NCBI RefSeq assembly: GCF_008274825.1 | Contig: NZ_CP030848.1 | Span: 3,843,618-3,907,617, forward strand | Reading direction: 5' to 3' | DNA length: 64,000 nucleotides | Origin: Sphingobacterium hotanense | GTDB taxonomy: Bacteria; Bacteroidota; Bacteroidia; Sphingobacteriales; Sphingobacteriaceae | Part shown: positions 10,355 through 19,454 of the stretch, one piece after another | Position numbering within the stretch: the first letter of the stretch is position 1 | Layout of the letters: every line of letters starts with the position of its first letter | Translations under genes and position numbers: made by a program | The notes under the pieces: model-generated | Seen by the model: the letters and a program-made list of their open reading frames with translations, nothing else | Told to the model about the DNA's origin: nothing | The model's database searches: none

Positions 10355-10386
10355 TACTAAAAAACAATAATTTATATCACAAAAAA

Positions 10387-10417
10387 AAGCCACCGCTCTA
10401 AAAAAGAGCGGTGGCTT
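10387..10417 (-). terminator. Terminator of the GH2-GH29 operon
   Basis: Perfect 13-bp stem AAGCCACCGCTCT / AGAGCGGTGGCTT with a five-A loop. On the minus strand it is followed by a run of eight T and lies 25 bases beyond the fucosidase stop, as expected for a Rho-independent terminator. Confidence 0.88.
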
Positions 10418-10442
10418 CTTAATTTATTTTAAGGTTCAGCTA

Positions 10443-11945
10443 TTACATCTTAGCATCCATCAGGTTGTCTGTAGCTTTTCTTGGCTCGCCTAATTCCATC
10501 TTGATTACAAAAGCTCTGTGGCTTTTATAACCCTTAGGAATAATGACATCGTAATATGTATTCTTATCTAAGTCTAGACCTATATCCGAATGAACGACTT
10601 TCAACTGTGCTTTATTCCCTAATATCTGAGCAGATACAGGAACACGATTGCTCTTCTTTGGTACAGCGATGCGTGCGATATTATTGACAGGGCGGTTGAA
10701 TACGGATAGATAAAGCGTATTTCCTTTCTCTGTATAGTAGCCTAACTTCGAGACCGGAAGGTCGGCATGACGCGCGCCGTGTACCGCCTCGCCGTTGACT
10801 TTCATCCATGCGCCCAACTCTTTTGCAATCTTGTCTTCTCCTGGGTGCATCTTTCCTTGTCCATCAGGTCCAAAGTTCAATACAAAGTTTCCATTCAGTG
10901 AAACGGACTGCATCAACATATCCAATAGATCGTCTGTCGTTTTGGTGTACAAGCCAGACCAGTCTTTCATATAGCCCCAACCGTTTGGAGGAATCGTCAT
11001 AACCGCATCCCAATCATTGCCGTCCAGCCACTCGTAAGCCTGAGGCAGCTTTCGTTCCCAACCTTGCTCGTAATCGCCTAGGATATCGCCGTTGCTATCG
11101 AAATGGCGCTTGCCGAATTCATCATTCCGAAAACGGGAACCGATGATTAATCCGGGATGTTTTTCTCTTAGTTCTTTTTCTAGGTTGTAAGTGAAATCAT
11201 AGGACTGTACCCAAGACTGATCCCAAGTACCGTCGAACCAAAAGCCCTTGATCTGTGGGTAATTGGTCAATAATTCCATTAACTGGTTCTTCGTGTATTG
11301 TAAGAATTTATTGTATTTCGCTTTTTCTTCAGCCGTTACTGGTGCTTTTGTTAAGTAGTCCGGATTATTCCATTCCAAAACCGAGAAGTATAAATACACG
11401 TCAATACCTTCTGCGGTATAAGCATCGACAACTTCCTTTACAATATCCTTTTTATAAGGCGATGCCATGATATCATAATCAGAATACTGTGTCGGCCATA
11501 AAGCAAATCCGTCATGATGTTTGGTGGTAAAGATCATATACTTCGCGCCCATATCCTTAGCTTGCTTTGCCCAAGCTTTGGCATCGAATGACTTTGGATC
11601 AAACTGCTTATACAGGTTATCGTAAGTTTCTTTCCAGTTTTTAGGGGCATTAGGTCCAGACCAAGTGCGGATCCACTCAGATGCTGCCGCTCCTTTGCGT
11701 GCAGAAACTCCCTCCCACTCATTACCAGGAATAGCATATAATCCCCAGTGAATGAACTGACCTAGACCATAATTACGGAAAGCTTCCATATTTGCATCGG
11801 TTCGATTCTTCGGTGTAATCGGCCCGTATTTCACTTCTTTGCGTTCTGCGGGTTTCTGCTTTGGTCCCGTCCATTGCGCTGACACTTGTCCCGACGCTAA
11901 ACCCATTCCTAAAAGGGTGAGCATTGAATATTTTAATACTTTCAT
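10443..11945 (-). CDS. GH29 family alpha-L-fucosidase
   Basis: Secreted retaining alpha-L-fucosidase, 500 residues. A signal peptide ends near ...GQVSAQ (residue 24). The GH29 barrel shows FIHWGLYAIPGNEW (about 64-77), the fucose-binding pair in TKHHDGFALW (141-150) and the catalytic nucleophile D238 in GFWFDGTWD. The acid/base residue is not conserved across the family and cannot be assigned here. A C-terminal beta domain follows. It is the second gene of a two-gene minus-strand operon, 8 bases after the GH2 gene, and converges on the susCD operon, which suggests joint attack on a fucosylated galactoside. Confidence 0.92.
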   Translation of the reverse strand: MKVLKYSMLTLLGMGLASGQVSAQWTGPKQKPAERKEVKYGPITPKNRTDANMEAFRNYGLGQFIHWGLYAIPGNEWEGVSARKGAAASEWIRTWSGPNAPKNWKETYDNLYKQFDPKSFDAKAWAKQAKDMGAKYMIFTTKHHDGFALWPTQYSDYDIMASPYKKDIVKEVVDAYTAEGIDVYLYFSVLEWNNPDYLTKAPVTAEEKAKYNKFLQYTKNQLMELLTNYPQIKGFWFDGTWDQSWVQSYDFTYNLEKELREKHPGLIIGSRFRNDEFGKRHFDSNGDILGDYEQGWERKLPQAYEWLDGNDWDAVMTIPPNGWGYMKDWSGLYTKTTDDLLDMLMQSVSLNGNFVLNFGPDGQGKMHPGEDKIAKELGAWMKVNGEAVHGARHADLPVSKLGYYTEKGNTLYLSVFNRPVNNIARIAVPKKSNRVPVSAQILGNKAQLKVVHSDIGLDLDKNTYYDVIIPKGYKSHRAFVIKMELGEPRKATDNLMDAKM

Positions 11946-11953
11946 TACTTAAC

Positions 11954-14050
11954 TTATTTTAAGTTCCAAACCATTTCATCTCTGAGTTCCTTTGAACCAT
12001 CTTTTCCAACAGCAACTATCGTATTTTGACCTTGCTTAAGATCAACCTGCTCCACAACCCAGTGTTTATCATTTACGCCCTGTTTCGCTGTGTAGCTCTT
12101 GCCATTGACTTCTAACTTCACATCATTTAGATTGGAGAATACCTGTACTTTGCTTTGTGCCTTCGTACGCTCATTATCTCTCCTATTTGCTAGGTAAATC
12201 ATCGGCTCCGGATTCCAGTTCGCTTTATACCAGTAGAAGGAATCTTTCTTACGCTTACGGTCGAAGCTCACCAATCCTTTTAGATTTCGAGCATTCACAC
12301 CGCCGCGATTCCATGCAGGCACGGCAAATTCAAACATATTCCAAACATATGACGCCACAATAATAGGGTTCTGCTGGATCGCAGCCCACTGCTGAATATG
12401 TGTTTCTGTCTGATAGTTTTCTGGGAATGACTTTCCGGAAACGACATTATCCGGCATCTTCAACTCTTCCTGGCCTATATCCATATTTCCATCCGCCCCG
12501 TATTCGGAAAGCATGATTTTGTATCCCTGGAAGTCTTGTTGCACTTTCTTTGCCCATGGTCCAAGATCTTCGATCTTGCCACCATACCAACCGAAATAAT
12601 GGTTGATTCCTTGAACATCTGTAGATAAGTTCTCTTGTCTGTCCACGACGTTGTAGCCTGTCACTGCTACCGTATAGCGATCAGGATCTAATGTCTTTGC
12701 AATATCATTTAATTCGCGCGAAAGCACCGGTACTTGTTCGTCTGCTGTTTTAGAATAAACCTCATTATGAACTCCCCAGATATAGATGGAGGGATGGTTC
12801 ATATTTTGCTTCACAAGTTCGGTCATCTGTTGCTTCGCATTATCGTTTTCATAGTAGGACACGCGATTAACGAATGGGATTTCCGCCCATGTCAGGAAAC
12901 CTAGTGTATCTGCAAGGGAATATACTTCTGGCGATTGCTGGTAATGCGCCAAGCGAATAGTCGTTGCGCCCATTTCTTTGATCATCAGCATGTCTTCCTT
13001 ATGTTGAGCGAAACTCAATGCTGATCCGAAACCCTCACGGTCCTGATGTCTACAAACACCATACATAGGATACGGCTTTCCATTCAACAACACGTTCTGA
13101 CCACCGTTGATTTCTACCTTACGGACTCCTAAAGGTTGTTTTACAACATCCAGTTCTTTCCCACCCGACATAATTTTAGCCGTTACGGAATACAAATAAG
13201 GATCGCGGATACCGTCCCATAATCGTGGCGATTTCATTTTTACCGCTTGCTTCACATAGGTAACTCCCTGAGGGCTGATCTTCACGGGCTGCTTTTCGGT
13301 TTGAACGAGCTTGCCATCATAATCTCTGATTTCTACCCATAGCTCCGCCTGTTGTGCTGTCTTCTCTTTGGTCTCCAGTTTTGCGGAAACTTCGATATCA
13401 GCATTCTTTGCAGACACATTCTGCTGGCGAATTTGTATACCTGGAGCAGCACGGTCTGTAACTACAAAGTTGGTCTTATTGGTCGTGATCAAGTGTACAG
13501 GTCTGTATATCCCACCATATACTGGAAATAAGAACTGATTGATTGGAATGATATCTTTGCGAGAGGCGTTGTCTGCAATAACAGTGATGGTATTAGGTTT
13601 ATCATAGTTCACCGAATTAGTAATCTCGTAAGTGAACATGCTATATCCGCCTTTATGCTCGCCAATAAAGTTGTCATTGATATATAATTTAGCGATCGCT
13701 CCAACGCCTTCGAACTTAATGAACGTGCGTTTATCTTTGGATGCAGGATTCACGGAAAAGGTTTTGGTATAGACTGCTTTGCCTTCAAAGAAGTTTCGGT
13801 CGGTTTGCATATCCGTACGGTTGTAGGTATGCGGAAGCGTCACGTCCTCCCAAACCTCAAGCTTCGTCCATTGGCTTTGACTTTCGAAGTATTTCTGACC
13901 ATTCTCAAAATCAGTAAAGAATGTTGAGTTATTTGCTTTATAGAACTTCCAATCGTCGTTAAACGACTGTACTACACGAGATTGGGCGATACATTGATTA
14001 CCTAGTAAGAGTGCAGCTGCTACCGCAAACAGGCTAGTAAATTTGTTCAT
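11954..14050 (-). CDS. GH2 family beta-galactosidase
   Basis: Secreted GH2 glycoside hydrolase, 698 residues, with signal peptide ending near CIAQ (residue 23). Domain order is a sugar-binding jelly roll (about 30-190, with HTYNRTDMQ and GVGAIAKLYINDNFIGEHKG split over two strands), an Ig-like domain, the TIM barrel, and a short C-terminal beta domain. Catalytic acid/base E430 lies in IYIWGVHNEVYSK and nucleophile E516 in IMLSEYGADG. Beta-galactosidase is the likeliest activity, but GH2 also includes beta-glucuronidases and mannosidases. It is the first gene of the operon with the fucosidase; no sensor or regulator is adjacent. Confidence 0.88.
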   Translation of the reverse strand: MNKFTSLFAVAAALLLGNQCIAQSRVVQSFNDDWKFYKANNSTFFTDFENGQKYFESQSQWTKLEVWEDVTLPHTYNRTDMQTDRNFFEGKAVYTKTFSVNPASKDKRTFIKFEGVGAIAKLYINDNFIGEHKGGYSMFTYEITNSVNYDKPNTITVIADNASRKDIIPINQFLFPVYGGIYRPVHLITTNKTNFVVTDRAAPGIQIRQQNVSAKNADIEVSAKLETKEKTAQQAELWVEIRDYDGKLVQTEKQPVKISPQGVTYVKQAVKMKSPRLWDGIRDPYLYSVTAKIMSGGKELDVVKQPLGVRKVEINGGQNVLLNGKPYPMYGVCRHQDREGFGSALSFAQHKEDMLMIKEMGATTIRLAHYQQSPEVYSLADTLGFLTWAEIPFVNRVSYYENDNAKQQMTELVKQNMNHPSIYIWGVHNEVYSKTADEQVPVLSRELNDIAKTLDPDRYTVAVTGYNVVDRQENLSTDVQGINHYFGWYGGKIEDLGPWAKKVQQDFQGYKIMLSEYGADGNMDIGQEELKMPDNVVSGKSFPENYQTETHIQQWAAIQQNPIIVASYVWNMFEFAVPAWNRGGVNARNLKGLVSFDRKRKKDSFYWYKANWNPEPMIYLANRRDNERTKAQSKVQVFSNLNDVKLEVNGKSYTAKQGVNDKHWVVEQVDLKQGQNTIVAVGKDGSKELRDEMVWNLK

Positions 14051-14286
14051 AGATTATTTGGGTTATAATCTTCTAAAATAAACATTTAATTGAGCCTAAA
14101 GGAATTCAATCGATTGCACAATCTACGAAATCGTTTTTCACTTAACGTTTTATACTATCGTGTAAAGAATTTTAACAATAGACAAGCGAAGTTTAGTTCT
14201 TTTGATTGTTTGAAAATAGGCATTGGGCGGAATTCAACAAAGAATGATGAGACTGGACGCTGCCAATTGGGAGATTCTCCTAAGAC

Positions 14287-15198
14287 TTATTTGTTCGTCT
14301 TGCTATCAATAAATTTGATAATATCTTCCCGTTGATTGGGTTCAAACCAAGTTGTGTCGCCATATTTTTTGAACCAGGTTATCTGTCGCTTGGCATAGCG
14401 TCTCGAGTTTTGCTTAATACTATCGACAGCTTGCTCTAAGCTGATTTTGCCATCCAAATAATCAAAGAGCTCAGCATATCCAACCGTGAGCAGCGCGGGT
14501 TTATTACGATAAGGAATAAGGTTCTTCACCTCTTCCAATAATCCTTCTTGCATCATCAGATCTACACGTTTGTTGATTCTGTCGTACAGCAATGCTCTGT
14601 CGGTGTTTAATCCTACAGTTATAATATTGAAATCGCGTTTGCTCTTTTGATTTTTCTGATAATAGGAAATTGGTTTTCCCGTAGCCTCATAGACTTCTAA
14701 GGCACGAACGACACGTTGCGGGTTATCATGATCCATTTGATCATAGTTATCTGGATCTATCGCACGCAGGCGATCTTGTAGTGCAGGCAGGCCATCTCGC
14801 TCTAAAGCAGCATTCAAAGCTTCCCTGATCTCATCCGGAGCTTTAGGAAGATCATCCAATCCTTCGCATAATGCTCTGACAAATAAGCCTGAGCCTCCGA
14901 CTACGACAACTTTATCCGTATGCACGAAGAGCTTGTCCACCTGCATAAGCGCTTCTCTTTCGAAGTCGCCCGCCGAGTAATCATCCGAGATAGAATGCGA
15001 ATTGATAAAATAATGTGGTGCCTCATGAAGTTCTTGAGCGGAAGGCTTGGCTGTGCCGATACTCATCTCTGAATAGAATTGTCTTGAATCCGCTGAAATA
15101 ATGGATGTTTGATAATGCTTTGCTAAAGCAATAGCCATTGCTGTTTTACCAACAGCCGTAGGACCAACAACAACAATCAGGGATTTAGGAAACTCCAT
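14287..15198 (-). CDS. miaA: tRNA dimethylallyltransferase MiaA
   Basis: Transfers a dimethylallyl group to N6 of adenosine 37 in tRNAs reading UNN codons. The P-loop is GPTAVGKT (12-19), followed by the ISADSRQFYSEMSIGTAKP segment, the QRVVRALEVYEATGKP motif and the C-terminal RRYAKRQITWFKK tRNA-binding segment. The 303-residue length is normal. It stands alone on the minus strand, with 236 bases separating it from the GH2 gene. Confidence 0.95.
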   Translation of the reverse strand: MEFPKSLIVVVGPTAVGKTAMAIALAKHYQTSIISADSRQFYSEMSIGTAKPSAQELHEAPHYFINSHSISDDYSAGDFEREALMQVDKLFVHTDKVVVVGGSGLFVRALCEGLDDLPKAPDEIREALNAALERDGLPALQDRLRAIDPDNYDQMDHDNPQRVVRALEVYEATGKPISYYQKNQKSKRDFNIITVGLNTDRALLYDRINKRVDLMMQEGLLEEVKNLIPYRNKPALLTVGYAELFDYLDGKISLEQAVDSIKQNSRRYAKRQITWFKKYGDTTWFEPNQREDIIKFIDSKTNK

Positions 15199-15231
15199 GC
15201 TTTAATGGGGGTATATATATGTTTCTACTTC

Positions 15232-15262
15232 AACATCCACAGGAACGAAAGTTCTTGATGGC
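15232..15262 (+). repeat. Dispersed 31-nt repeat, copy 1
   Basis: Matches 21868-21898 at 27 of 31 positions, including the exact GAAAGTTCTTGATGGC. It contains the hairpin AGGAAC-GAAA-GTTCTT. It lies between a minus-strand terminator and the start of miaA. Confidence 0.6.
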
Positions 15263-15291
15263 ATGGAATACAAACACTATTAGAAAAAATA

Positions 15292-15328
15292 AGGAACTAG
15301 CAGCTAAAGATTAAAGTCGCTAGTTCCT
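15292..15328 (-). terminator. Terminator of the pRiA4b ORF-3-like gene
   Basis: 10-bp perfect stem AGGAACTAGC / GCTAGTTCCT with a 17-base loop. On the minus strand it is followed by TTATTTTTTCT, starting 27 bases after the stop at 15355. Confidence 0.85.
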
Positions 15329-15354
15329 CAAGTAGATCTTTATTTTATTATCGA

Positions 15355-15939
15355 CTAATAATCGTCGCTCATGCCTTTTTCGCTTTGTCCGTCTTCCTCT
15401 CCACCCTCTTCTTCATCATCGAACATATCGTAGTCATCCTCCTCATCTACACCATACTCTTCACCGGATTCATCTACATAATCGTCATCATCATCGTCGT
15501 CAGCACCTGCTACAGGGAAATTCGCAGCAGTTATGTTCTTAGGAACTTCACCAACAGATTTAAAGATTGCCGGATAGGTTTTACCGTCTTCCTCTTTCAG
15601 GATTTTGATTAGTTCCACATGGAAATCGTAAGGGCGGTCAAAATTATAGATATAATAGAATTTCTGATGCGGATCGTCGATGAACTTGCTCATTTTGATA
15701 AGTTCCATCTCCAATACGCCGGCGGCTTTCTTACGGTCATTCGGTTGATAAGCGATCTCCGTTCCTTTTTTCCATTGATCATTACTCACATAGAATGAAG
15801 ATGAACGCTCTACGTCGTAACCTGTAGCGGTATGTATTGCGTGATGTAATTCTAGGAATGTGCTCTTCGAAGGCATATCTATCTCCCTATATACATCCTC
15901 ATAATCCTCAAAGGTTACTCTAAATCTATAAATTGCCAT
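15355..15939 (-). CDS. Plasmid pRiA4b ORF-3-like family protein
   Basis: 194-residue soluble protein. Residues 1-125 fit the pRiA4b ORF-3 (IS1096 TnpR-like) fold: an opening IYRFRVTFED, the LHHAIHTATGYD segment and FYYIYNFDRPYDFHVEL. The last 50 residues are almost entirely acidic, beginning with a seven-Asp run. Despite the family name there is no transposon context here; such chromosomal copies are common in Bacteroidota and their role is unknown. It has its own terminator. Confidence 0.75.
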   Translation of the reverse strand: MAIYRFRVTFEDYEDVYREIDMPSKSTFLELHHAIHTATGYDVERSSSFYVSNDQWKKGTEIAYQPNDRKKAAGVLEMELIKMSKFIDDPHQKFYYIYNFDRPYDFHVELIKILKEEDGKTYPAIFKSVGEVPKNITAANFPVAGADDDDDDDYVDESGEEYGVDEEDDYDMFDDEEEGGEEDGQSEKGMSDDY

Positions 15940-16000
15940 TTCTTATATAAAGTTGTCTGTGGTTTAAATTCAACCGCTAAAGTTAATAATTTTTTTGCTT

Positions 16001-17413
16001 TTACGCTTTCTCTACTTGCTGTAGCCCTAAGCTTATGCCTTTCTCAATCATAAACGCAAAAGCAGCGTCTCTCGTATTTGAGATCTCACCTTCTAGGATG
16101 GCTTCACGGATGGCATTTTTAATCATACCGACATGTCTGCCCGGCCCGATATTAAAGGTCTTCATGATGTCGTCGCCATCGACTGGTGGCTGCCAATTAC
16201 GTAGATGATCTCGCTCCTCCACATCTTTTAACTTTTGCTTCACCAGTTCGAAGTTCTCCCTATACTTCTTCTTCTTGAACTCGTTCTTCGTCGTTACATC
16301 CGCATGGCAAAGCATCATCAGCGCATCGATATCATCGCCCGCCTCAAACAAAAGTCTTCTAACTGCTGAATCCGTTACGATATCCTTTGCTAATACAATA
16401 GGACGTAAATGAAGCAGCACTAACTTCTGAACAAACTTCATCTTCTCGTTCAACGGAAGCTTCAACTCGGCAAAAAGCTTAGGTACCATCTTCGCACCCT
16501 TATCCTCATGCCCGTGGAAGGTCCATCCGCTTTTCTTGTCAAAACGCTTTGTAGCAGGTTTAGCAATGTCATGCATAATAGCAGCCCAGCGAAGCCACAA
16601 GTCGTTTGACAGCTCTGCTACATTGTCCAGCACTTCTAAGGTATGATAGAAGTTGTCCTTATGTCCCTTGCCATCAATGTATTCAACGCCATGCAATTGC
16701 TGCATCGCAGGAAATATATGTTCCAGCAAACCGGTATCAAATAAATACTTAAAGCCAATAGATGGTTTGTCTGAAAGGATAATTTTATTAAGCTCGTCGG
16801 CAATACGTTCTTTGGAGATGATCTTAATTCGTTCCACTTGCTCATGAATAGCATTCAAGGCAACAGCGTCAATCTTAAAGTTCAATTGAGTCGCAAAGCG
16901 GATCGCACGCATCATCCTTAAAGGATCATCTGAGAAGGTAATCCCCGGTTCTAGCGGCGTGCGGATAATGCGGTTCGCAATATCTTCTTGTCCTTGGAAA
17001 GGATCAACGAGTTCGCCATAGCTAGCCTCATTCAAGGAGAAAGCCATCGCATTGATGGTGAAGTCGCGACGATTCTGGTCATCGGCCAAGGTGCCATCCT
17101 CCACAATAGGCTTTCTGGATTCCGATCGGTACGACTCTTTACGAGCTCCTACGAATTCCACCTGAAGGCCTTGATACATCAACATAGCCGTGCCAAAGGA
17201 TTTAAAAACTGCCACCTTCGTATGCAGTCTCTCGCCCAGGGCCGTAGCAAACTCGATACCACTCCCCAGCACCAATATATCGACATCATCTTTGAAGGGA
17301 CGCCCCATCAATCTATCCCGCACATAGCCACCAATGACATAGCAAGCAACATGTAGCTCCTCGGCCAAATCTTTGATAATGGGAAATATGGGATGTGTTA
17401 AATCTTCACTCAT
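16001..17413 (-). CDS. cca: CCA tRNA nucleotidyltransferase with HD domain
   Basis: Class II polymerase-beta-type nucleotidyltransferase adding or repairing the tRNA 3'-CCA. The head domain shows GGYVRDRLMG followed by the metal-binding DDVDILV, then RRDFTINAMA and the RMMRAIRFA signature. A central HD domain (WAAIMHDIAKP) suggests phosphohydrolase activity, as in many bacterial CCA enzymes. The frame is open to a TTG at 17428, but that codon lies inside a TACTTTTG promoter box at 17426-17433, so the ATG at 17413 (470 residues, MSEDLTHP) is preferred. Confidence 0.9.
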   Translation of the reverse strand: MSEDLTHPIFPIIKDLAEELHVACYVIGGYVRDRLMGRPFKDDVDILVLGSGIEFATALGERLHTKVAVFKSFGTAMLMYQGLQVEFVGARKESYRSESRKPIVEDGTLADDQNRRDFTINAMAFSLNEASYGELVDPFQGQEDIANRIIRTPLEPGITFSDDPLRMMRAIRFATQLNFKIDAVALNAIHEQVERIKIISKERIADELNKIILSDKPSIGFKYLFDTGLLEHIFPAMQQLHGVEYIDGKGHKDNFYHTLEVLDNVAELSNDLWLRWAAIMHDIAKPATKRFDKKSGWTFHGHEDKGAKMVPKLFAELKLPLNEKMKFVQKLVLLHLRPIVLAKDIVTDSAVRRLLFEAGDDIDALMMLCHADVTTKNEFKKKKYRENFELVKQKLKDVEERDHLRNWQPPVDGDDIMKTFNIGPGRHVGMIKNAIREAILEGEISNTRDAAFAFMIEKGISLGLQQVEKA

Positions 17414-17425
17414 AGCAACAAAGTG

Positions 17426-17433
17426 CAAAAGTA
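17426..17433 (-). promoter_or_regulatory. -7 promoter box upstream of cca
   Basis: TACTTTTG on the minus strand matches TAnnTTTG exactly and overlaps the in-frame TTG at 17428. This argues that translation starts at the ATG at 17413, giving a very short leader. No clear -33 TTTG was identified. Confidence 0.45.
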
Positions 17434-17484
17434 AGGAAAAATAAAAGAAAATGCTTATTGCGATAAGCAGGAAACAACGATCTC

Positions 17485-18540
17485 TTAATCTCTATCTTTC
17501 GATAATCGACGGAAAGAAAGTGGATTCTCCGTTAATACAGCCTGTTCTCTACGGCGATTAACGATATGTACAGCTTCAAACATCGCTTCAACAAAAGAAG
17601 TATGCGACGCAAGATTCTGTCCAGCAATATCATAACCTGTTCCGTGATCCGGAGAGGTACGAACGACTGGCAATCCAGCTGTAAAGTTAATTCCCGTTCT
17701 GGAAGCGATATGCTTAAATGGTATCAAGCCTTGGTCATGGTACATCGCTAATACCGCATCAAACTTCGTATAAGCATCTGCCGCAAAGAAGCCATCGGCC
17801 GGATAAGGTCCAAAGCAGAAAATACCCTCTTCATTCGCTTTTTCAATAGCAGGACGGATAATCTCCAGGTCTTCCGTTCCGATCAGTCCGTCATCTCCAG
17901 CATGTGGGTTCAGGCCTAGAACTGCAATTTTCGGTTTCTGAATCCAGAAGTCGGCTTTTAAACTATCATTCATCATGCGTAGCTTATGCAAGATGCTGTC
18001 TACAGTAATTGCGGCAGCAACATCCTTGACTGGAATATGCCCGGTCACCACACCTACGCGAAGATCTTCACTCACCATAAACATCAAAACATCCTTGGCC
18101 TCAAACGCGGCCTGCAGATACTCGGTATGCCCTGGAAAATTGAAACCTTCTTGCTGAATATTATGCTTATTGATAGGAGCTGTTACTAAAGCATCGATCA
18201 AGCCGGCCTTTAAATCCTCCGTCGCTCTTTGCAAGGAAAGGAACGCGTATTTACCGCCGATCTCGTTCTGTTCGCCTAAGGTGATCTTCACATCCTCTTG
18301 CCAACAGTTGATCATATTCGGACGCTTAGCATTCGCCTGATCCGCAGAGTTAATGACATTAAAGCTAAAGTCGTTCACTCCGATTGCTTTACGGTGAAAA
18401 GAAGCAACTTTCGTATTTCCATAAACAATCGGCGTAAAGAAGTCCAGAATGCGATTATCCAGCAAAGACTTAATAATCACCTCTAAACCAATCCCATTAA
18501 TATCACCTATTGAAATACCAATTTTTAACTTTTCACTCAT
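17485..18540 (-). CDS. pdxA: 4-hydroxythreonine-4-phosphate dehydrogenase PdxA
   Basis: NAD-dependent oxidative decarboxylase in the DXP-dependent pyridoxal 5'-phosphate pathway. The metal-binding histidines are visible in FPGHTEYL, AMYHDQGLIPFK and RTSPDHGTGYDIAG, and TAPINKHNI is the substrate-binding motif. 351 residues, a little longer than the Escherichia coli enzyme. It is divergent from rsmA across a 133-bp shared upstream region; PdxA-RsmA adjacency is common in bacteria. Confidence 0.95.
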   Translation of the reverse strand: MSEKLKIGISIGDINGIGLEVIIKSLLDNRILDFFTPIVYGNTKVASFHRKAIGVNDFSFNVINSADQANAKRPNMINCWQEDVKITLGEQNEIGGKYAFLSLQRATEDLKAGLIDALVTAPINKHNIQQEGFNFPGHTEYLQAAFEAKDVLMFMVSEDLRVGVVTGHIPVKDVAAAITVDSILHKLRMMNDSLKADFWIQKPKIAVLGLNPHAGDDGLIGTEDLEIIRPAIEKANEEGIFCFGPYPADGFFAADAYTKFDAVLAMYHDQGLIPFKHIASRTGINFTAGLPVVRTSPDHGTGYDIAGQNLASHTSFVEAMFEAVHIVNRRREQAVLTENPLSFRRLSKDRD

Positions 18541-18649
18541 CTTAATAGCTCTTTAGTATGTCAAAAATAACAAAAAAACCTAAAAGAGCAGTTTCTAATC
18601 CTATTTAAATACTTATTTGTAACCTAACACAGTAGCCGACATAAAATAG

Positions 18650-18657
18650 TATCTTTG
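18650..18657 (+). promoter_or_regulatory. -7 promoter box upstream of rsmA
   Basis: TATCTTTG, an exact TAnnTTTG match ending 16 bases before the rsmA ATG. A TTTG occurs at 18616-18619, but the 30-base spacing is too long for a normal -33 element. Confidence 0.5.
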
Positions 18658-18673
18658 TTGATAAATTTACAGT

Positions 18674-19453
18674 ATGAGTTCAGTACGCGCAAAGAAACAC
18701 CTAGGTCAACACTTTCTAAATGATAAGAATGCAGCCCAACGCATTGTAGATGCTCTAACACCGAGTTTAGGCTTTAAACAGGTATTGGAAGTAGGACCAG
18801 GAATGGGCGTACTATCCGATTTCTTGCTGCAGAACGAGCAATACGAAACTTTCTTAATCGATGTCGATGATGAATCCATCGAATTCCTTGCCGATAAATA
18901 CCCGCAATTAGGCGAGCGATTGATCCATGGAGACTTCCTAGAGCTGGATTTCAGCAAGTATTTCGATGAAAAGATGGCGGTTATTGGAAACTTCCCTTAC
19001 AATATCTCTTCACAAATCTTATTCAAGATATTGGAAGAACGCAATCGCGTTGTCGAGATGGTCGGTATGTTTCAAAAAGAAGTCGCCGAACGTTGCGTCG
19101 CAAAACCAGGCAACAAAGAATACGGTATACTTTCCGTATTCCTGCAAGCGTATTACGATGTCTCCTACCTCTTCACGGTCAAAGCTGGCGCTTTTAACCC
19201 GCCGCCTAAAGTACTATCGGGCGTTATGCGCATGGTTAGAAACAATCGCGAAACTTTGGACTGCGATGAGAAGCTGTTCTGGCGTGTTGTAAAAGCAGGC
19301 TTTAACCAGCGTCGCAAAACCTTGAGGAATGCCCTATCCGCTGTTGTACCGAAAGACAAAATGAGCGATAATCCACTATATGAGCTTCGTGCGGAGCGAT
19401 TAAGCGTTGCTGATTTTGAATTGCTAACAAACGAGATCTCGAATACCAAATGA
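18674..19453 (+). CDS. rsmA: 16S rRNA dimethyladenosine transferase RsmA (KsgA)
   Basis: SAM-dependent enzyme that dimethylates two adjacent adenosines near the 3' end of 16S rRNA during late 30S assembly. Motifs in order: LGQHFLNDKNAAQRIVD (about 10-26), SAM loop LEVGPGMGVL, and catalytic NFPYNISSQILF, with NFPY in place of the commoner NLPY. The C-terminal lobe contains KAGFNQRRKTLRNAL. The length of 259 residues is normal. It is the first gene of a tightly packed trio with the monooxygenase and the dehydrogenase. Confidence 0.95.
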   Translation: MSSVRAKKHLGQHFLNDKNAAQRIVDALTPSLGFKQVLEVGPGMGVLSDFLLQNEQYETFLIDVDDESIEFLADKYPQLGERLIHGDFLELDFSKYFDEKMAVIGNFPYNISSQILFKILEERNRVVEMVGMFQKEVAERCVAKPGNKEYGILSVFLQAYYDVSYLFTVKAGAFNPPPKVLSGVMRMVRNNRETLDCDEKLFWRVVKAGFNQRRKTLRNALSAVVPKDKMSDNPLYELRAERLSVADFELLTNEISNTK

Positions 19454-19454
19454 T

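Noticed and set aside
14090-14335. 81-codon plus-strand frame between the GH2 gene and miaA
   Set aside because: Overlaps the miaA 3' end antisense, no recognisable family, and the region is more simply the GH2 upstream region.
15355-15939. Mobile element suggested by the pRiA4b/IS1096-like family name
   Set aside because: The protein has no transposase motifs and is set among housekeeping genes with its own terminator.
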